In this document: in pieces, positions 3,501 through 5,797 of the stretch
Position numbering within the stretch: the first letter of the stretch is position 1
How the letters are laid out: each line of letters opens with the position of its first letter
Source of the DNA: CAZSSM01 sp964609385
GTDB lineage: Bacteria; Planctomycetota; Planctomycetia; Isosphaerales; Isosphaeraceae
Length of the DNA: 5,797 bases
Assembly: GCA_964609385.1 (NCBI GenBank)
Contig: CAZSSM010000168.1
Coordinates: 1 to 5,797 of the forward strand
Reading direction: 5' to 3'
Position numbers and translations under genes: made by a program
Notes under the pieces: model-generated
What the model saw: only the letters and a program-made list of their open reading frames with translations
Told to the model about the DNA's origin: nothing
Databases searched by the model: none

Positions 3501-5797
3501 GTCGATCAGGTTCGGCCCGCCGTTGAGGCTTAGGTTCAGGTCGTCGAGGTCGAGGGTGCTCAGATCGATCGGCTCGTTGAGGGTCACGTCGATCGAGTCG
3601 ACCGGGGTCGACCGCGGGTTCGGTGTGATCGGAGCGATCGCGACGATGATCGGCGCGGTCAGGTCGACGAACAGGTTGAGCGTCGACGCCTCGGAGACGT
3701 TGCCGGCCCGGTCGATCACGCGGGCCTCGACCGGTCGGAGGCCCGGCCCTTGGAGCATCACGTCGATCTGGAAGCTCGATCCGCCCGGCCCGACCACGCC
3801 GGAGCCGAGCACGACCTCGGAGACCGGCTCGACCAGGACGATCGTGACGTCGCCTTCGCCGATCTCGCCGTTGATCGCCACGTCAATGGTATTGATCCGG
3901 CCATCGTTGCCCGAGGAGCCGGTATCCGGGATGACCGACAGGTTGGTCGGGGCCGTCGGCGCGGTCAGGTCGAGCGTCCAAGAGACCGGCAGCCTTCCCG
4001 AGGCCGGGTTACCCGCCAGGTCGAAGACCCCTTCGGAGATCAGGTCGAACTCGTAACGACCCTCGATCCCTTGGTACGCGCCGAGGCCGCCGATGGCGAA
4101 CCGGGTCCGTTCGTCGTTGATCGGTCTGATCGTGATCGGGCGCGTGGCCGGGTCGATCAGGTTCGAGCCGCCGTCAAGGGTCAGGCTCAGGTCGTCGGCA
4201 TCGAACGTTGACGGGTCGATGGCCTCGGAGAACGTGACGGTGATCGTCGGCACGACGGTGTTGCGCGGATCGTTGGCGATCGTCGACGTCGCGACCAGTT
4301 GTGGGGCGACCGCGTCGCGGGTCCAGGAGGCCGATGCCGAGCCGATCCCGGCCGTCCCTCCCGCCTCATTGATCCCCGAGGCGTTCACCGTGAGCAGGTA
4401 CGCGCCATCGACGTTCGTGAACGCATCGAGACCACCGATCTGGAACGTCGACGCGTTGCCCGAGGTATCGTTGAAGGTCAGGCCGGCCAGCGGGACCTCC
4501 GCACCGTTGAGGGTCAGGCCCAGGTCCTCAACCCCGAAGCTGTCCGGATCGATCGCGCGGTTGAAGGCGATCGTGACGTCGTCGACGTCGAGGTTGGTTA
4601 GGTCGACCGGGACGCCGGTGATCGCGGTGATCGCCAAGGCGTCGGCAGCGCGGGTCCAGGACTCGGTCGCCGTCCCGGCCCCGGCGTTGGCGAAGCGATC
4701 GGTCACGCCCGAGGCGTCGACGGTCAAGGTGTAGGTTCCGTTGACGTCGGTCAACGCCCCCAGATTGCCGATCTCGAAGACCGTGTTGCTCGAATCCAAG
4801 GCGGTCAAGGTGACCGAGTCGTCGATCAGATTCGAGCCGCCGTCGCGGGTCAGGGCCAGGTCGGTCGGGTCGAACGTGGCCGGGTCGATCGCTTCGGAGA
4901 ACGTCAAGGCAAGCGTCTGGATGGCCGCATCGATCGGGTCGGACGAGATCTGTTCGAGGTTGACGATCGTGGGCCCTTGTTGGTCGTTGGGCTCGAAGAA
5001 GAGGGTGTACTCGACGACGCCCTGATTGGCGTTGACGTCGAAGATGTGAACCAGGTCCTCCAGCCTCGGCCGTTCGCCGATCTCGAAGAAGGTGCGGTCG
5101 GTGGTCCAGGCGTTCGGCCCGACGGGGACCTCCGTGCCGTCGGCCCGGACGACGCGGGCCAACTGGAAGCCCTCCGGATTGGCCAACGGGTTATCAAATC
5201 GGACGTATCCGAACTCGGCCGGCATGTCGATGGAGACGGTGACGCTGTTGGCGACCGGCCCGGGGCCGTCGGCGCTCTGGAAGGTGCCGAGGCCGACCGG
5301 GGCGATGGTCCCGTCGGAGAGGTGGACCGTCTCGGGCAGGAAGTCGGGGTCCTCGACGTCGTTGGTGAGGAAGTCGGGCAGGTCGTCAGCGCCGGCCCGG
5401 ACGTCCAGGACGGTGTGGATCAGCTCGTGGATCGTCAACGAGTCGATCAGCGAGGTCCGCTGGTTGGCCAACGAGGTCTGGTGCGTGAAGCTGGCCTCAT
5501 ACTCGGTGAAGAACCCGTCGAGGGTCGAGGTCAGGAGCCAACGGCCCACGCGGGTCTGACCCGGGTCGATGGTGCCGAAGGTGATCTCCAAAGACTCCTC
5601 GACCGGCTCGTTGTCGACCTGGGCGCCGATGATCTCGAAGTCGACCAGCAGGCCCTTCTCGTTCTCGATGATCTCCGGCTGAGCGGACTGGATCGACAGG
5701 TTGCGGGCCGCGCCCGCGCCTCGGTTGGTGATCTGGACGGCCAGGTCGAACGGGCCCGACGGCTCGATCAGGTCGGAGGTGAACGGGTCGTCGCCCC
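531..5797 (-). CDS. Giant Ig-like repeat, dockerin and C-terminal subtilisin (S8) protease protein, 5' end outside window
   Basis: The frame is open from the right edge to TGA at 531-533, giving 1754 visible residues (residue 1 = codon 5793-5795). A TTG at 5589-5591 is not the start, because 68 further open codons precede it and read as a normal domain. Order by visible residue: CARDB/adhesin-like region 1-269; Ig-like repeats 270-382, 383-494, 495-609; divergent Ig-like module 610-710; repeat 711-824; FN3-like module 825-920; beta-rich region to 1064; dockerin-like pair 1065-1123; Gly/Ser/Pro seam; PPC-like domain 1169-1292; S8 protease about 1293-1600; Pro/Thr linker about 1622-1673; acidic tail. 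I expect a secreted or surface protein whose repeats form a stalk carrying an endopeptidase. I see no cysteine and only seven lysines. There is no transmembrane segment or recognised sorting signal at the C-terminus, and the secretion signal must lie beyond the window. Protease identity is strong from the motifs; substrate is unknown. Confidence 0.95.
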   Translation of the reverse strand, partial: GDDPFTSDLIEPSGPFDLAVQITNRGAGAARNLSIQSAQPEIIENEKGLLVDFEIIGAQVDNEPVEESLEITFGTIDPGQTRVGRWLLTSTLDGFFTEYEASFTHQTSLANQRTSLIDSLTIHELIHTVLDVRAGADDLPDFLTNDVEDPDFLPETVHLSDGTIAPVGLGTFQSADGPGPVANSVTVSIDMPAEFGYVRFDNPLANPEGFQLARVVRADGTEVPVGPNAWTTDRTFFEIGERPRLEDLVHIFDVNANQGVVEYTLFFEPNDQQGPTIVNLEQISSDPIDAAIQTLALTFSEAIDPATFDPTDLALTRDGGSNLIDDSVTLTALDSSNTVFEIGNLGALTDVNGTYTLTVDASGVTDRFANAGAGTATESWTRAADALAITAITGVPVDLTNLDVDDVTIAFNRAIDPDSFGVEDLGLTLNGAEVPLAGLTFNDTSGNASTFQIGGLDAFTNVDGAYLLTVNASGINEAGGTAGIGSASASWTRDAVAPQLVATSTIANDPRNTVVPTITVTFSEAIDPSTFDADDLSLTLDGGSNLIDPATRPITIRPINDERTRFAIGGLGAYQGIEGRYEFDLISEGVFDLAGNPASGRLPVSWTLDLTAPTAPTNLSVIPDTGSSGNDGRINTIDVAINGEIGEGDVTIVLVEPVSEVVLGSGVVGPGGSSFQIDVMLQGPGLRPVEARVIDRAGNVSEASTLNLFVDLTAPIIVAIAPITPNPRSTPVDSIDVTLNEPIDLSTLDLDDLNLSLNGGPNLIDEGVMVTALGGSSYRIGGLSPLTTADGSYELTIALSGVVDPTGNSGLGSGSVTWTKAEADAIAPTSAVDPLPEVTRSTMIPVTWGGSDEAGGSGLAGFDLFVSIDGGPFILWLEGTTATAGMYPGELGRSYAFFSVAFDNVGNREDPPATPDATTRTPSNLEAPRVEETVVQDGLTQRSYVDAFAFVLSEDIDLESMLASNASLNETISLTNLGLDADNDDDQTVTLTIDQFTYTFDTALDAWVLSWSLDGFAGGTDSLDDGYYLWQIRPDGLTDADGFLFDGDGDGIEGGLYQFGFHRLRGDANGDLTADADDMALIAGPDSAWWSTPTSSNWDPNADLNRSGRVDVPDRFLVLPYDRSITPPSMGQGAEPFGSASNAGSHGSNALRQVERFGDVADGPVSAEPLDLSLVGATVQSWTETLVAGLGDLSDRDWFRLDAPAGGSLEVRATTDAPSLVEAGLSLFELVGQGFDAALRPITEAVTSLNATLVAGRTYYLQVLADPQSSAVVNGDFNFESNYLLDVDLAQFDDYATLIGLDAARADFGGVDGSGFAVAVIDTGIDYNHPDLQGRVLLGPDFGDGDLDPIDTVGHGTHVAGLIGSANRHAPGVAPGADLIALKITRDGSLSTSVETIAQALRWVLDHQEAHKIAAVNLSFGAGSVPKGTAEAVLEPLYRELAAAGVVISVAAGNSHAPGSVPGLNRLSASESVVAVGAVWAGENGGSTWRSGATDYLSGADRIAAFSQRDAGLDLLAPGAAILNLGLGGGLTVKSGTSMAAPLVAGAVPLIRQAAESVGQHLSTSELIALLEQTGQIVIDGDDERDNVPHTGLSFARVDIEGALDAILERDPWEAVAFADPVDDSEPAPLPVTTTPSTTTPLNPRSPNQPGTPVPTPTSRPAEPVVPESKVGPVPDRSDRSLRRVAESLQEVAPSQSIVTATPTPSVAPAIGSSMVEDWALALALEQLRPTDGWLLNVNDDEEDPEARFGRGAS
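777..930 (-). other. Pro/Thr-rich linker after the protease domain
   Basis: Visible residues about 1622-1673 are dominated by Pro, Thr, Ser and Val (VTTTPSTTTPLNP, GTPVPTPTSRP). Such segments are usually extended, protease-resistant spacers and frequent sites of O-glycosylation. It separates the S8 domain from a final stretch of about 80 residues with a possible short helix (EDWALALALEQL) and an acidic end (NVNDDEEDPEARFGRGAS). That tail does not match PEP-CTERM, LPXTG or a type IX secretion tail. Confidence 0.6.
985..1919 (-). other. Subtilisin-family (S8) catalytic domain within the giant protein
   Basis: This is a serine endopeptidase domain with all expected active-site motifs. The catalytic Asp lies in VIDTGIDYNHPDL (codon 1830-1832, visible residue 1322). 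The catalytic His lies in GHGTHVAG (codon 1731-1733, residue 1355). The oxyanion-hole Asn lies in VAAGNS (codon 1434-1436, residue 1454). The catalytic Ser lies in GTSMAAPLVAGA (codon 1182-1184, residue 1538). The Asp-to-His spacing of 33 residues matches subtilisins; the Asn-to-Ser spacing of 84 is longer than in subtilisin itself, implying an insertion around residues 1470-1500. The GVAPGADLIALKI stretch after the His is also typical of the family. The domain is C-terminal, and no I9-type inhibitory propeptide is visible before it; a PPC-like domain occupies that place. It should be active on sequence grounds, acting outside the cytoplasm. Confidence 0.93.
1920..2291 (-). other. PPC-like (bacterial pre-peptidase C-terminal) beta-sandwich domain
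   Basis: Visible residues about 1169-1292 show the PPC pattern: an opening strand with SWTETLVAGLGD, the hallmark DRDWFRLDAPAG (compare the usual DvDwFrf.l.aG), a hydrophobic strand, and a closing AGRTYYLQVLADP...YLLDVDL. PPC domains usually sit after secreted peptidase domains and are associated with secretion, folding or substrate contact. Here the domain precedes the S8 domain and abuts it. Assignment is by motif only. Confidence 0.65.
2427..2604 (-). other. Dockerin-like pair of calcium-binding loops, in mid-protein
   Basis: Two 12-residue loops fit the dockerin/EF-hand pattern D-x-N/D-x-D/S-x-x-x-D-x-x-D: DANGDLTADADD (from codon 2595-2597, visible residue 1067) and DLNRSGRVDVPD (from codon 2487-2489). 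Each is followed by a hydrophobic helix-like segment (MALIAG and RFLVLPYD). The insert between them is Trp/Ser/Pro-rich. In giant planctomycetal proteins such pairs generally lie near the C-terminus and probably act as calcium-stabilised modules; no cohesin partner is visible here. Just upstream, FDGDGDGIEGG (about 2637-2670) is another probable calcium-binding turn. Confidence 0.75.
2605..3035 (-). other. Beta-rich domain before the dockerin, family not recognised
   Basis: Visible residues about 921-1064 begin with LEAPRVEETVVQDG and run to GFHRL immediately before the first dockerin loop. The segment has alternating strands (TVTLTIDQFTYTFD, WVLSWSLDG), an Asp cluster (LDADNDDDQ), a DDGYYLWQI strand typical of the edge of an Ig-like fold, and ends in an Asp/Gly-rich turn. 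It has the look of the domain that often precedes the calcium pair in large planctomycetal surface proteins. I cannot name a Pfam family for it with confidence. Confidence 0.45.
3036..3323 (-). other. FN3/Ig-like module of the GGSGLAGFDLF type
   Basis: Visible residues about 825-920. The pattern is APTSAV, then IPVTWGGSDEAGGSGLAGFD, then FVSIDGGPFILWL, then SYAFFSVAFDNVGN and a closing Thr/Pro-rich strand. This type of beta-sandwich recurs in bacterial surface proteins, where 'SGSDxxGSGIxxYDVxVSxxGGPF' and 'YxFxSVAxDNVGN' are its landmarks. It probably acts as a structural spacer. Confidence 0.65.
3324..3665 (-). repeat. Ig-like repeat 4 (SbsA/Big_5-like)
   Basis: Visible residues 711-824. 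Landmarks are VTLNEPIDLSTLDLDDLNLSL, NGGPNLID, IGGLSPLTTADGSYELTI, SGVVDPTGNSG and a terminal VTWTKAEAD. Compared with repeats 1 and 3 the EAIDP core has become EPIDL and GGSNLID has become GGPNLID, so it is an older or faster-changing copy. Confidence 0.68.
3666..3968 (-). other. Divergent Ig-like module between repeats 3 and 4
   Basis: Visible residues 610-710. It starts with the same LTAPTAP-type linker as other modules, then has DGRINTIDVAINGEIGEGD, VTIVLVEP, SSFQIDVML and VEARVIDRAGNVSEAS before FVDLTAP. The 'xVxDRAGNxS' ending is typical of bacterial Ig-like domains of the Big_3/Ig_6 kind. It lacks the EAIDP core of the surrounding repeats, so it is a different module. Confidence 0.6.
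3969..4313 (-). repeat. Ig-like repeat 3 (SbsA/Big_5-like)
   Basis: Visible residues 495-609. It opens with APQLVATSTIA and has VTFSEAIDPSTFDADDLSL, DGGSNLID, IGGLGAYQGIEGRYEFDL, GVFDLAGNPASG and a terminal VSWTLD. Its DNA at 4153-4175 matches repeat 1 at 4822-4844 in 22 of 23 bases. Confidence 0.7.
4314..4649 (-). repeat. Ig-like repeat 2, diverged copy lacking the GGSNLID block
   Basis: Visible residues 383-494, 112 residues long. It keeps the frame of the repeat (IAFNRAIDPDSFGVEDLGLTL, QIGGLDAFTNVDGAYLLTV, ASGINEAGG, terminal ASWTRD). The DGGSNLID segment is replaced by NGAEVPLAGL, and FSEAIDP has become FNRAIDP. Confidence 0.68.
4650..4986 (-). repeat. Ig-like repeat 1 (SbsA/Big_5-like)
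   Basis: Visible residues 270-382. It opens with GPTIVNLEQIS and carries LTFSEAIDPATFDPTDLAL, DGGSNLID, IGNLGALTDVNGTYTLTV, ASGVTD and a terminal ESWTR. The FSEAIDP core matches the bacterial 'SbsA Ig-like' or Big_5 style of repeat found in tandem in surface and adhesion proteins. It is most similar to repeat 3, not to its neighbour repeat 2. Confidence 0.7.
4987..5797 (-). other. N-terminal visible region, CARDB/adhesin-like, with an HELIH pentapeptide
   Basis: Visible residues 1-269. The first part (FDLAVQITNRGAGAARNLSI, then GTIDPGQTRVGRW) has the look of a CARDB-type Ig fold: a strand, an NxGxGxAxNL turn and a later 'DPGQ' turn. Next comes SLIDSLTIHELIHTV and DLPDFLTNDVEDPDFLPETVHLSDG, then a beta-rich stretch with NAWTTDRTFFEI and EDLVHIFDVN. 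I recall this block as recurring in giant planctomycetal repeat proteins, but I cannot give it a family name. It is cut by the window edge. Confidence 0.5.

Noticed and set aside
1992..3533. A 513-codon open frame on the plus strand inside the giant gene
   Set aside because: It is the antisense shadow of a GC-rich coding frame. Its product is mostly Gly, Arg, Val, Asp and Glu with no domain, while the minus-strand frame opposite it encodes recognisable Ig-like, dockerin and PPC-like modules.
5589..5591. TTG as the start codon of the giant gene
   Set aside because: The frame stays open for 68 more codons to the window edge and those codons read as a CARDB-like domain. No signal peptide follows the TTG.

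Overview
The window is GC-rich DNA read entirely on the minus strand. About 90% of it is the 3' part of one giant gene for a secreted or surface multidomain protein, of which 1754 codons are visible. The combination of bacterial Ig-like repeats, a dockerin-type calcium-binding pair, a PPC-like beta-sandwich and a subtilisin-family (S8) protease, together with high GC and almost no lysine or cysteine, points to a Planctomycetota bacterium, perhaps of the Isosphaerales type. That assignment is an inference from protein style, not from a marker gene.

Layout in the direction of transcription (right to left). The giant gene enters from the right edge already open (its start lies beyond 5797) and ends at a TGA at 531-533. 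In order it encodes a CARDB/adhesin-like N-terminal region containing the pentapeptide HELIH (about 4987-5797). Then come three related Ig-like repeats, a divergent Ig-like module, a fourth repeat and an FN3-like module (about 3036-4986). A beta-rich domain follows, ending in Asp-rich calcium loops and a two-loop dockerin-like module (2427-3035). After a Gly/Ser/Pro seam come a PPC-like domain (1920-2291), a complete-looking S8 protease with Asp, His, Asn and Ser at 1832, 1733, 1436 and 1184, a Pro/Thr-rich linker and an acidic tail.

The 148-base gap 383-530 holds a strong GC-rich hairpin just after the giant gene, then a sigma70-like promoter candidate and a clear Shine-Dalgarno. These lead into a small ORF (62-382, 106 aa) with a signal-peptide-like N-terminus followed by a piece that resembles the methyltransferase regulatory domain (MethyTransf_Reg). 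The resemblance appears to continue in the same frame past its TAG stop to the left edge, which suggests a decaying gene fragment broken by a nonsense codon.

The giant protein reads as a calcium-stiffened extracellular stalk with a protease at its C-terminal end. No functional link between it and the small downstream ORF is evident. No RNA genes, CRISPR arrays, insertion sequences or attachment sites were seen.
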